Below, piece after piece: positions 16,638 through 24,740 of a stretch of DNA of 64,000 nucleotides. Position 1 is the first letter of the stretch. Every line of letters starts with the position of its first letter. The position numbers were made by a program, and so were the translations under genes. The stretch lies in assembly GCA_910589015.1 (NCBI GenBank), contig CAJUSA010000006.1, positions 24,583 through 88,582 of the forward strand, written 5' to 3'. The DNA is from an uncultured Christensenellaceae bacterium (lineage in GTDB: Bacteria > Bacillota > Clostridia > Christensenellales > Borkfalkiaceae). The notes below the pieces were generated by a model that did no database searches, was not told where the DNA came from, and saw only the letters and a program-made list of their open reading frames with translations.

Positions 16638-17948
16638 TTACAGCACATACTTTTTCAAGTCGCGGTCTTTGGTGATTTTACTCAGATGTTCCAAAACATA
16701 TGCACGGTTGACCTCGACGGGAATGACGGGATAATCGCCGCCGCCCGCGTTGAAGGAAATATCTTCGAGCAGATATTCCATGACCGTATGCAGTCTGCGC
16801 GCGCCGATGTCCTCGCTCGTGAGGTTGATTTCCTCGGAAATTTCGGCGATTGCCTCGATGGCGTCGGGCGTAAATTTCAGATCGATGTTGTCGACCGCGA
16901 GCAGGACGGCATACTGCTGCGTAAGCGAATGCTCGGTGTTCGTGAGAATGTTGACGAAATCCTCTTTCGTGAGCGAGGCAAGCTCGACGGATACGGGGAA
17001 CCGTCCCTGTAATTCGGGAATAAGATCTTCGACGCGCGCAACGTGGAACGCGCCCGCCGCGATAAAGAGAATATAGTCGGTTTTCACCGCGCCGTACTTC
17101 GTCATGACCGTGCTGCCTTCCACAATGGGAAGAATGTCGCGCTGCACACCCTCGCGCGAAACGTCGGCGCCCGATGTGTTGCCCTTGCCTGCGATCTTGT
17201 CGATTTCGTCGATAAAGATGATGCCGTCGTTCTCGGCGCGGCGCAACGCCTCTTCTTTCACCGCGTCGTCGTCGATGAGTTTTTCGGATTCTTCGGCAAT
17301 GAAGAGTTTCATTGCCTCGCCCACCGTGATCTTGCGCTTTTTCTTCTTCTGCGGCAGCATTTCGCCGAAGATCGAACCCAAATTGATCGCCGCGCCGCCC
17401 GGCATGAGCTCCATGGTTTTGGGGTCGTCTTTGACTTCGGTTTCGATGACGAGCTTATCGTACACGCCCTTTTTAAGCGATTCGAGCAAGTTTGCCTCGA
17501 ACACCTCGCGCGCCGTTTCGCCGCGGTCGGCTTTTTTGATTTCGGCAAGCAGTTTGACCATCTTCTTTTCGGCGGCGTCGGTCGCCTTCACCGAAACTTC
17601 CGCCGTTTTTTCGTCTTTGACAAGGCGGAAGGCGCATTCAACCAAATCGCGCACCATGCCTTCGACGTCTTTGCCGACGTAACCGACTTCGGTATACTTC
17701 GTCGCTTCGACTTTGACGAAAGGCGCCTTGACGAGCTTGGCAAGGCGGCGGGCGATCTCGGTCTTGCCGACGCCCGTCGGGCCTTTCATGATGATGTTCT
17801 TCGGCGTGATCTCGTCCTGCAATTCGGGCGAGAGCTGCGCTCTTCTGTAACGGTTTCTGAGCGCGATGGCAACGGCTTTTTTCGCCTCTTCCTGCCCGAT
17901 GATGTGTTTATTGAGTTCGTTTACGATTTGTTTGGGACTTAAATTCAT
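16638..17948 (-). CDS. hslU: HslU ATPase of the HslUV protease
   Basis: This AAA+ unfoldase feeds substrates into HslV. Visible are Walker A GPTGVGKTEIARRLA, the GYVGKDVE pore loop (substrate-gripping), Walker B GIIFIDEIDK, sensor region LIPELQGRFP and the C-terminal GARRLHTVMEYLLEDISF ending in LKKYVL, whose last residues dock into HslV. The I domain between the Walker motifs is somewhat short (436 aa total). The start at 17948 has GGGAGAAC upstream. It follows hslV after a 151-bp spacer with unusual structure. Confidence 0.95.
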   Translation of the reverse strand: MNLSPKQIVNELNKHIIGQEEAKKAVAIALRNRYRRAQLSPELQDEITPKNIIMKGPTGVGKTEIARRLAKLVKAPFVKVEATKYTEVGYVGKDVEGMVRDLVECAFRLVKDEKTAEVSVKATDAAEKKMVKLLAEIKKADRGETAREVFEANLLESLKKGVYDKLVIETEVKDDPKTMELMPGGAAINLGSIFGEMLPQKKKKRKITVGEAMKLFIAEESEKLIDDDAVKEEALRRAENDGIIFIDEIDKIAGKGNTSGADVSREGVQRDILPIVEGSTVMTKYGAVKTDYILFIAAGAFHVARVEDLIPELQGRFPVSVELASLTKEDFVNILTNTEHSLTQQYAVLLAVDNIDLKFTPDAIEAIAEISEEINLTSEDIGARRLHTVMEYLLEDISFNAGGGDYPVIPVEVNRAYVLEHLSKITKDRDLKKYVL

Positions 17949-17988
17949 AATAAAGTTCTCCCTGAAAAAATTAGGCTAAGCGAAGTAA

Positions 17989-18105
17989 GTGTGAGAAGTT
18001 GCAAGCAGAACGCGAAACGCGAGGCTTTTCGCAGGGAGTGTACAAAGACGTACACGACCAAGAAAAACACAGCGCGACAAAGTTATGCGACGTAAATTCT
18101 CACAC
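17989..18105. repeat. Structured element between hslV and hslU
   Basis: The spacer is bounded by a 9-bp inverted repeat, GTGTGAGAA (17989-17997) and TTCTCACAC (18097-18105), the latter covering the hslV stop codon. Inside are GTGTAC-AAAGAC-GTACAC (18038-18055) and GCGAAA..TTTTCGC. No ORF is supported. It may be a small non-autonomous insertion or an mRNA structure between two genes whose products must be made in equal amounts. Confidence 0.5.
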
Positions 18106-18633
18106 GCACTCGCAAATGATATGGTCGTTGGTATACACGCAGATCTCGCTTGCGATTTTGAGCGATTTGCGCGCGATTTCCTCGGCGGTGAAATCGGTAT
18201 TCTGCGACAGCGCGCGCGCCGCCGCTAAGGCGTAATTGCCGCCGCTGCCGATCGCGCAGATGCCCTCGTCGGGTTCGATGACCTCGCCCGTACCCGAAAG
18301 GATCAAAAGCGTATCTTTATCCGCCGTGATCATCATGGCGTCTAACTTCCTGCCCACTTTATCCGAACGCCACAAATCGGCAAGCTCGACCGCCGAGCGC
18401 ATTAAATTGCCCGCAAATTTGTTGAGCATGCCCTCGAACCGCTCGGAAAGCGAAAACGCGTCGGTAACCGATCCCGCAAAACCCAAAATCACCTTGCCGC
18501 CGTAAATGCGGCGCACCTTGATTGCCGTGTTCTTGAACACGACCGATTCGCCCATCGTCACCTGACCGTCGCCCGCTATCGCCGTAACGCCGCCCTTTTT
18601 GACGGCGCAGATCGTCGTTCCGCGAAATTCCAT
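18100..18633 (-). CDS. hslV: HslV peptidase of the HslUV protease
   Basis: This is a proteasome-type threonine peptidase forming the HslV core. The sequence begins MEFRGTTICAVKK, and the catalytic Thr is internal (residue 6), so a five-residue propeptide must be removed. Conserved GDGQVTMG, KVRRIYGGKVILGFAGSVTDA and GSGGNYALAAARAL are present. The start at 18633 directly abuts the trmFO stop, with GAGGAGGAA in the end of trmFO. In Bacillus the order trmFO-codV-clpQ-clpY-codY is conserved; here the recombinase and codY are absent. Confidence 0.95.
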   Translation of the reverse strand: MEFRGTTICAVKKGGVTAIAGDGQVTMGESVVFKNTAIKVRRIYGGKVILGFAGSVTDAFSLSERFEGMLNKFAGNLMRSAVELADLWRSDKVGRKLDAMMITADKDTLLILSGTGEVIEPDEGICAIGSGGNYALAAARALSQNTDFTAEEIARKSLKIASEICVYTNDHIICECV

Positions 18634-19917
18634 TTATTCCTCCTCGCTCACCGCCGCCGCATAAAACGCTTCGATCTCTTCGAGCGCGCGCACGGCGTAA
18701 AGTCTCTTTTTTTCTTTTTTATCTTTGATTTTGCCGAGCGGCGCCAAAATGCCGTAGTTGGCGTTCATCGGCTGAAAATGTTTGTTGGGGGTTGCAATAT
18801 ATTCCGAAAGCGCGCCCGATACGCTCGCCGCCGAGGGCAGGCGCGCCGGTTCTCCGCGCAGTTTCGAATACAAATGTACGGCGCTCAGAAGTCCGCTCGC
18901 CGCGCTTTCGACGTACCCTTCCACGCCCGTGATCTGCCCCGCGAAAAAGAGCATCGGCTGATCCTTTACCGAAAAATCGGCGTTCAATATCTCGGGCGAC
19001 TGTAAAAAAGTATTGCGGTGCATGACGCCGTAGCGCTCGAACTCGGCGCGGTGCAGGGCGGGAATGAGCGAGAACACGCGCTTTTGCTCGGAAAATTTCA
19101 GATTGGTCTGAAACCCTACCAGTCCGTAACTCGTGCCCGCGGCGTTTTCCTTGCGCAGCTGCAGCACGGCGTAGGCGTCCGCAAGTCCCACAGGTTTGAG
19201 CGGCCCGAAGGCAAGCGTTTCTCTTCCGCGCGCCGCCATGACTTCCACGGGCATGCACCCCTCGAAGATTTCGCGTTTTTCGAAATCGCGCAGGGTAACG
19301 CGTTCCGCGCCGAGCAATGCGTCGAGAAAAATATTATATTCCTCTTTCGACATGGGGCAGTTGATATAATCGCCCGTGCCCTTGCCGTAACGGTCGCCAA
19401 CGAACGCGTGCGTATAGTCGATGCTCTCCGCCGTCACGACGGGCGCGGTTGCGTCGTAAAAATGCAACGTATCGCCGAACCTGCGCACGATCGCGTCGCT
19501 CAGCGCGTCGCTCGTGAGCGGCCCCGTGGCAACGATGCCCTCTTCGGGCAGCTCGGCCTCTTCGCGGCAGGTGATATGAAGGGCGGGCAGAGAACGCAGG
19601 GCGCGCGTAACGTAAGCCGAAAACGCCTCTCTGTCGACGGCGAGCGCGCCGCCCGCGGGCACTTTGGTTGCTTCCGCCGCCCGCATCGTAAGCGAACCCA
19701 TGCGCCGCAACTCTTCTTTGAGCAGGCCGCAGGCGTTCCCCTCGACGTCGTTGCTTTTGAGCGAGTTGGAACAGACCAGCTCGCAGAAATTTTCATTCGT
19801 GTGCGCGGGCGTATATTTTTGCGGTTTCATATCGACAAGCTCGGTTTCCACGCCGTGCGACGCTAAAAAATACGCCGCTTCCGCGCCTGCCAGCCCCGCG
19901 CCGATGACCTTGATCAT
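18634..19917 (-). CDS. trmFO: Folate-dependent tRNA m5U54 methyltransferase TrmFO
   Basis: This FAD protein uses methylenetetrahydrofolate to make T54 in tRNA. The FAD motif VIGAGLAGAEAAYFLA opens the protein, followed by VDMKPQKYTPAHTNENFCELVCSNSLKS with the catalytic-region Cys, and later GVEGYVESAASGLL. The 427-aa length fits. The start overlaps the topA stop by four bases (ATGA), and the stop abuts hslV. Confidence 0.96.
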   Translation of the reverse strand: MIKVIGAGLAGAEAAYFLASHGVETELVDMKPQKYTPAHTNENFCELVCSNSLKSNDVEGNACGLLKEELRRMGSLTMRAAEATKVPAGGALAVDREAFSAYVTRALRSLPALHITCREEAELPEEGIVATGPLTSDALSDAIVRRFGDTLHFYDATAPVVTAESIDYTHAFVGDRYGKGTGDYINCPMSKEEYNIFLDALLGAERVTLRDFEKREIFEGCMPVEVMAARGRETLAFGPLKPVGLADAYAVLQLRKENAAGTSYGLVGFQTNLKFSEQKRVFSLIPALHRAEFERYGVMHRNTFLQSPEILNADFSVKDQPMLFFAGQITGVEGYVESAASGLLSAVHLYSKLRGEPARLPSAASVSGALSEYIATPNKHFQPMNANYGILAPLGKIKDKKEKKRLYAVRALEEIEAFYAAAVSEEE

Positions 19918-22097
19918 TCGGCTTTGTTATGAGCGCAGTCCTTATCCGAACAGCGCACCACGCCTTTGGGCGTTTTGACGATCGGCTTGCCGCAGACGGG
20001 GCACTTCTCGCCCGTGGGAATATCCCAACTCATGAATTTGCAATCGGGATAGCCCGAGCAACCGTAGTAGGTTTTGCCCGATTTGGAACGCAGACGGCGC
20101 GTCGGCTTGCCGCAATCGGGGCAGATCCCCTCGATGACTTCCTCTTTCTTCTCGCCGAAGGGCAGCGTCGTTTTGCACGAAGGATAATTCGGGCAGGCGA
20201 GGAATTTGCCGTAGCGCCCGTTTTTGACGACCATCATCGCGCCGCATTTGGGGCAGGGGGTTTCCGAAATTTCCTGCTCACTCTCGCTGACGATATTCGA
20301 ACAGGCGGGATAATTGCTGCAAGCAAGATATTTGCCGTATCTGCCCGATTTGCGAATCATGGGGTGCCCGCACTTTTCGCATAGAATTTCGGTGATCTCG
20401 TCGCCGTCGGTGTTGGCTTTCCGCAGCCGTTCCTCAAAGGGCGGGTAGAATTCGGCAATGAGCTTGTGCCAGTCCTTCCCCTCTTCGATGAGGTCGAGCT
20501 TTTCTTCCATATCGGCGGTAAAGCCGACGTCCATGATGTCGGTAAAATACTGCATGAGAAGGTCGGTAATACGGAACGCCACCTCGGTGGGTTTCATGTA
20601 TTTGCCCTCTTTCTCGACGTATTTGCGCTTATTGAGCACCGATATGATCGAGGCATACGTCGAAGGACGCCCGATCCCCTTGTCTTCCATGGCTTTGACG
20701 AGCGACGCGTCGGTGTAGCGAAGCGGCGGCTTCGTGAACTTCTGATCGCCTTTGAGCGACAGCTCTTTTAACGGGTCGCCCTCTTCCATGGGGGGCAGCA
20801 AGCCCTTCGTTTCCTCTTCGTCGTCCTTTTTCGTATCCTGATAGACGGCGGTGTATCCCGCAAAGCGCACCGCTTTGCCGCTCGCTTTAAGCCCGTAGTC
20901 GCCGTTCGAAATGGAAACCTGCATGCTGTCGTACTGCGCTTCCGCCATCTGAGAGGCGACAAAGCGCTCGTAGATAAGTTTATACACGTTGTAGTGCTTT
21001 TTATCGAGTAGCTTTTTCACCGAATCGGGCGTACGCGAAAGATCGATGGGACGGATCGCCTCGTGCGCGTCCTGCGCGCCCTTTTTCGAGGCGTAGAAGT
21101 TGGGCTTTTCGGGAACGTATTCCTCGCCGTATTTCTCTTTGATATAGTCGAGCGCGGCTTTTTGCGCGTCTTCCGAAACACGGGTGGAGTCGGTACGGAT
21201 ATAGGTGACGAACGCCACATGCCCGCCGTCCTCGACGTCCAGACCCTCATACAGATGCTGCGCCATGAGCATGGTTTCGGGCGCGGTCATGTTGAGCTTG
21301 TTCGAAGCGTCCTGTTGCAGCGTGCTCGTCGTAAACGGCGCGGGCGCATGCGATTTTGTAATCGATTTTTTGACGCTTTCGACGCGGTACTGTCCGTTTC
21401 TGAGCGCGTCGAGGGCGGCGTCCGCCTGCTCTTTGGAAGAGATCTTGCACTTCTTGCCGAGGTATTTTTCGAGCGCGGCTTTGAAGGGCGAATGCTTGCC
21501 CTCATGATCCTGCAACTCGGCGGTGATCGTCCAGTACTCTTCGGGAATAAACGCCGTGATCTCGCGTTCGCGCTCAACGACGAGGCGCAGCGCCACCGAC
21601 TGCACCCTGCCCGCCGAAAGTCCGCTCTGTATCTTATTGTTGAGGAAGGGCGAGAGCTTGTAACCGACAAGGCGGTCGAGCACGCGGCGCGCCTGTTGCG
21701 CGTTGACTAAATTATAATCGATCTGACGCGGCGACTTTAACGCCCGTTCGACGGCACGAGCCGAAATTTCGTTAAACTCGATACGGTTGGTCGCGTTGGC
21801 GTCCAGCCCTAAAACCGTTTGCAGATGCCACGAAATCGCCTCGCCTTCGCGGTCGGGGTCGGTTGCAAGGTATACTTTATCGGCCTTTTGCGCCTCGTCT
21901 TTCAAGCGCTTGATGACCTCTTCTTTTCCGGGGGACGTGACGTATTTGGGTTCGAAGTTTTTATCGACCGCCACGCCCAACTTGCTCGCGGGAAGATCGC
22001 GGATATGTCCGCCCGACGCGTCGACGCGGTATTTGCCCTTTAAGTATTTCGAAATTGTTTTTGCCTTGGAAGGCGACTCTACGATAATCAGATCCAT
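19914..22097 (-). CDS. topA: DNA topoisomerase I
   Basis: This type IA topoisomerase relaxes negative supercoils. The Toprim domain begins MDLIIVESPSKAKTISKYL and includes DPDREGEAISWHL. The active-site Tyr is in VTYIRTDSTRVS near residue 295. The C-terminus carries four zinc-ribbon-like repeats (CEKCGHPMI.., CPKCGAMMV.., CPDCGKPT.., CPVCGKPIV..). Length 727 aa. The start at 22097 follows AGAAGGAAC. It is coupled to trmFO by overlap and follows dprA by 21 bp. Confidence 0.97.
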   Translation of the reverse strand: MDLIIVESPSKAKTISKYLKGKYRVDASGGHIRDLPASKLGVAVDKNFEPKYVTSPGKEEVIKRLKDEAQKADKVYLATDPDREGEAISWHLQTVLGLDANATNRIEFNEISARAVERALKSPRQIDYNLVNAQQARRVLDRLVGYKLSPFLNNKIQSGLSAGRVQSVALRLVVEREREITAFIPEEYWTITAELQDHEGKHSPFKAALEKYLGKKCKISSKEQADAALDALRNGQYRVESVKKSITKSHAPAPFTTSTLQQDASNKLNMTAPETMLMAQHLYEGLDVEDGGHVAFVTYIRTDSTRVSEDAQKAALDYIKEKYGEEYVPEKPNFYASKKGAQDAHEAIRPIDLSRTPDSVKKLLDKKHYNVYKLIYERFVASQMAEAQYDSMQVSISNGDYGLKASGKAVRFAGYTAVYQDTKKDDEEETKGLLPPMEEGDPLKELSLKGDQKFTKPPLRYTDASLVKAMEDKGIGRPSTYASIISVLNKRKYVEKEGKYMKPTEVAFRITDLLMQYFTDIMDVGFTADMEEKLDLIEEGKDWHKLIAEFYPPFEERLRKANTDGDEITEILCEKCGHPMIRKSGRYGKYLACSNYPACSNIVSESEQEISETPCPKCGAMMVVKNGRYGKFLACPNYPSCKTTLPFGEKKEEVIEGICPDCGKPTRRLRSKSGKTYYGCSGYPDCKFMSWDIPTGEKCPVCGKPIVKTPKGVVRCSDKDCAHNKAE

Positions 22098-22118
22098 GAC
22101 TGTTCCTTCTGCATAAAG

Positions 22119-23186
22119 TTATTTCAATGCGGCGTAACGGTTTGCGCCCGCTCTGACGACAAGATTTTTCATTTCCAGCGCAGCGATCGTTGCCGACGCC
22201 TCGTACACGGGAATGTGCGCGCCGTCCGCGATCTGCGTGACGTGCAGTTCGCCGTCCTGCAACACGGCAAGCACCTTCTCTTCGGTTTCGCTCAGCGCGA
22301 TATGCACGGGGGCGGCAGCGTTCAGCCCGTAACACGAAAGGATATCCGCCGCCTCGGTGACAAGATACGCGCCCTGCTTGATGAGCGCGTTGCACCCTTC
22401 GCCCTGTCTGACACCCGCGTTGTGCGGAAGAGCAAATACGTCGCGCCCGTATTCGAGCGCACGGTTTGCCGTGATGAGCGCGCCGCTGCGCGTTGCCGCC
22501 GACAGGACGAGCACGCCCTCGCACAGCCCCGCAAGCAAACGGTTGCGCGCATGGAAGGAATACTTTTTCACCTTTTCGTCGGGCGGGTATTCGCTTACGA
22601 GCAAACCCTTTTGCCTGATTTTCTCTTTGAGCTGCGCATGCGCCGCGGGATAGCATTCGTTTAAGCCGCACGGCAGCACGCTCATCAAATTCCCGCTCGG
22701 CAGCGCGCCTGCGATCGCCGCGCCGTCGCCGCCTTCGGCAAGCCCCGTGACGACCGTAAAACACGCGCTCAGTTCCTGCGCGATTGCACGCCCCGTCGCC
22801 TCCGCCCAAGGGGGAATGATCCGCGAGCCGACGATCGCAAACCGCCGCGTATTCAGAAGTCCGCCGTTCCCCGCGCAAAAGAGCACGAGCGGCGGATCGG
22901 AAATGTGTTTTAAGCTATCGGGGTACGAACCGCTTGCGGCAGTCACGCAAAACCGCCCTTTTTTCTCTTCCTGCGCGAGAAAGATTTCGACCTCGCATTT
23001 GGCGCCGTCCTCTTTATATACCCCGTTTACGCGCTTTTTTATCACGTTTGCAAAAAAATTTTCGCCCCGTTCAAAAAGTTGCGCGGGGCGTTTCACCGCG
23101 CGCAACAATGCGGCGCGGTCCCGAGGGTCTGTGTCCGTACAGGCGCACAGCCAGATTAAGGCTTGTTCGTCGGGCGAATAACGCAT
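22119..23186 (-). CDS. dprA: DNA processing protein DprA
   Basis: DprA loads RecA onto incoming single-stranded DNA during natural transformation. The Rossmann-like core is visible: RRFAIVGSR, VVTGLAEGGDGAA, LPCGLNECYP, HARNRLLAGLCEGVLVLSA, SGALITANRALEYGRDVFALP, and a C-terminal winged-helix-like domain. The start at 23186 is three bases past the comM-like stop with no clear ribosome site, so translation is probably coupled. Order comM-dprA-topA is typical of Firmicutes. Confidence 0.93.
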   Translation of the reverse strand: MRYSPDEQALIWLCACTDTDPRDRAALLRAVKRPAQLFERGENFFANVIKKRVNGVYKEDGAKCEVEIFLAQEEKKGRFCVTAASGSYPDSLKHISDPPLVLFCAGNGGLLNTRRFAIVGSRIIPPWAEATGRAIAQELSACFTVVTGLAEGGDGAAIAGALPSGNLMSVLPCGLNECYPAAHAQLKEKIRQKGLLVSEYPPDEKVKKYSFHARNRLLAGLCEGVLVLSAATRSGALITANRALEYGRDVFALPHNAGVRQGEGCNALIKQGAYLVTEAADILSCYGLNAAAPVHIALSETEEKVLAVLQDGELHVTQIADGAHIPVYEASATIAALEMKNLVVRAGANRYAALK

Positions 23187-23189
23187 AGA

Positions 23190-24713
23190 TCAACCGAGTT
23201 TATCGTATATTCTGTACGACGCCGCCTCGTAAACGTGTTTGGGTTGGATCTCTTCGCTCATATCGAGGTCGGCAATCGTGCGCGCCACCTTCACGATACG
23301 CGAACGGGCACGGGCGGAAAGTTTTAACCGGTCGAACGCCTCGCGTAAGATCTTGTCGCCCTCGTCGCTGAGCGCGCAGAACGAACGCAATTCGCGCTCG
23401 CCCATCTCGGCGTTGGTGTGAATGCCGCTCTCCCCGAACCGTTCGCGCTGCACGCGGCGCACGAAGTCGACGCGTTCTTTTACGGCCTGCGAACTTTCCG
23501 CCATGCTGGATGACGTCAGATCGTCGTACGCCACGCTGTCCACCTCGACCTGTAAATCGATGCGGTCGAGCAACGGGCCCGATACGCGTTTACGGTAACG
23601 GCGGATTTCCGAGGGCGAGCAGGTGCAAGTCCTGTCCGCCGAGCCGTAGTTTCCGCAGGGACAGGGATTCATGCTCGCGCAGAGCATGAACCGCGCGGGG
23701 TAGGAAAAGGTGCCGCCCGCGCGCGAAACGGTGATCTTGCCGTCCTCTAACGGTTGGCGCATCGCCTCGAGCGTCGAACGCTTATATTCGGGCAGTTCGT
23801 CCAAAAAGAGTACGCCGCCGTGCGCCAGCGAGATTTCGCCGGGGTGCACGACCTTATTGCCGCCGCCGCACATCGAAACGGTGGTCGCCGTGTGGTGCGG
23901 AGTGCGGAAGGGACGTTCGGAAATGATGCCCTCTTCGCCCAACACGCCCGCAACCGAATGGATTTTCGTAATTTCGAGCGCCTCGTCGAAGGAAAGATCG
24001 GGCATGACGGTGGGCAGACATCTTGCAAGCATGGTCTTGCCCGCGCCGGGCGGCCCGACCATCAAGAGATTATGTCCGCCCGCGACGGCGATTTCGAGCG
24101 CGCGCCGCGCAACGGGCTGACCCATGACGTATTTGAGATCGGCGGAACCTTCCTTCGCGCCGCCGACGACGAACTTCTTCGTTTCAAGCGGATCGATCGG
24201 CGCCGTGCCGACAAGGTGGCGCACCACCTCGATGAGGTTGCGCGCGGGATAGATTTCCGCGCCGCCTAAAAAGCGCGCTTCCTTCGCGTTTGCCTCGGGT
24301 ATGACGAATTTCGAATAGCCGTGTCCCTTTGCCGAAATGAGAATGGGCAACAACCCCGATACGGGGCGCAGATCGCCGTTAAGGGCGAGTTCGCCTAAAA
24401 ATACCGTATCGCTCAGATCGGTGCCGATGAGCTGTTCGCTCGCTTTGAGCAGGCTCACGGCGACGGCGAGATCGAACGACGCGCCCTCTTTTTTGATATC
24501 GGCGGGCGCAAAGTTAATGGTGATCTTGTTCACGGGGAAGAGCAAGCCGCTGTTTTTCAGCGCCGAGCGCACGCGCTCTTTGCTCTCTTTGACGACGGTA
24601 TCGGGCAGCCCCACCATTTCATAGGAAGGCACGCCGCGGTTGACGTCGGTTTCGACTTCGACGGGCACGCCGTCGAGTCCGTTGAGCGCATAACAGATAA
24701 TTTTGGCAATCAT
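23190..24713 (-). CDS. YifB/ComM-family Mg-chelatase-like AAA+ ATPase
   Basis: The N-terminal part resembles the Lon-like ChlI subdomain (GLPDTVVKESKERVRSALKN), followed by the AAA+ module with Walker A GPPGAGKTMLARCLP, Walker B HGGVLFLDELPEY and a C-terminal Mg_chelatase_C region with CPCGNYG and CTCS cysteines. Proteobacterial ComM is a helicase for branch migration in transformation; the Firmicutes role is inferred. Length 507 aa. It precedes dprA and begins 27 bp after the GT39-like gene. Confidence 0.93.
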   Translation of the reverse strand: MIAKIICYALNGLDGVPVEVETDVNRGVPSYEMVGLPDTVVKESKERVRSALKNSGLLFPVNKITINFAPADIKKEGASFDLAVAVSLLKASEQLIGTDLSDTVFLGELALNGDLRPVSGLLPILISAKGHGYSKFVIPEANAKEARFLGGAEIYPARNLIEVVRHLVGTAPIDPLETKKFVVGGAKEGSADLKYVMGQPVARRALEIAVAGGHNLLMVGPPGAGKTMLARCLPTVMPDLSFDEALEITKIHSVAGVLGEEGIISERPFRTPHHTATTVSMCGGGNKVVHPGEISLAHGGVLFLDELPEYKRSTLEAMRQPLEDGKITVSRAGGTFSYPARFMLCASMNPCPCGNYGSADRTCTCSPSEIRRYRKRVSGPLLDRIDLQVEVDSVAYDDLTSSSMAESSQAVKERVDFVRRVQRERFGESGIHTNAEMGERELRSFCALSDEGDKILREAFDRLKLSARARSRIVKVARTIADLDMSEEIQPKHVYEAASYRIYDKLG

Positions 24714-24740
24714 TCGTATTTCCCCCCGCGTATATTTATA

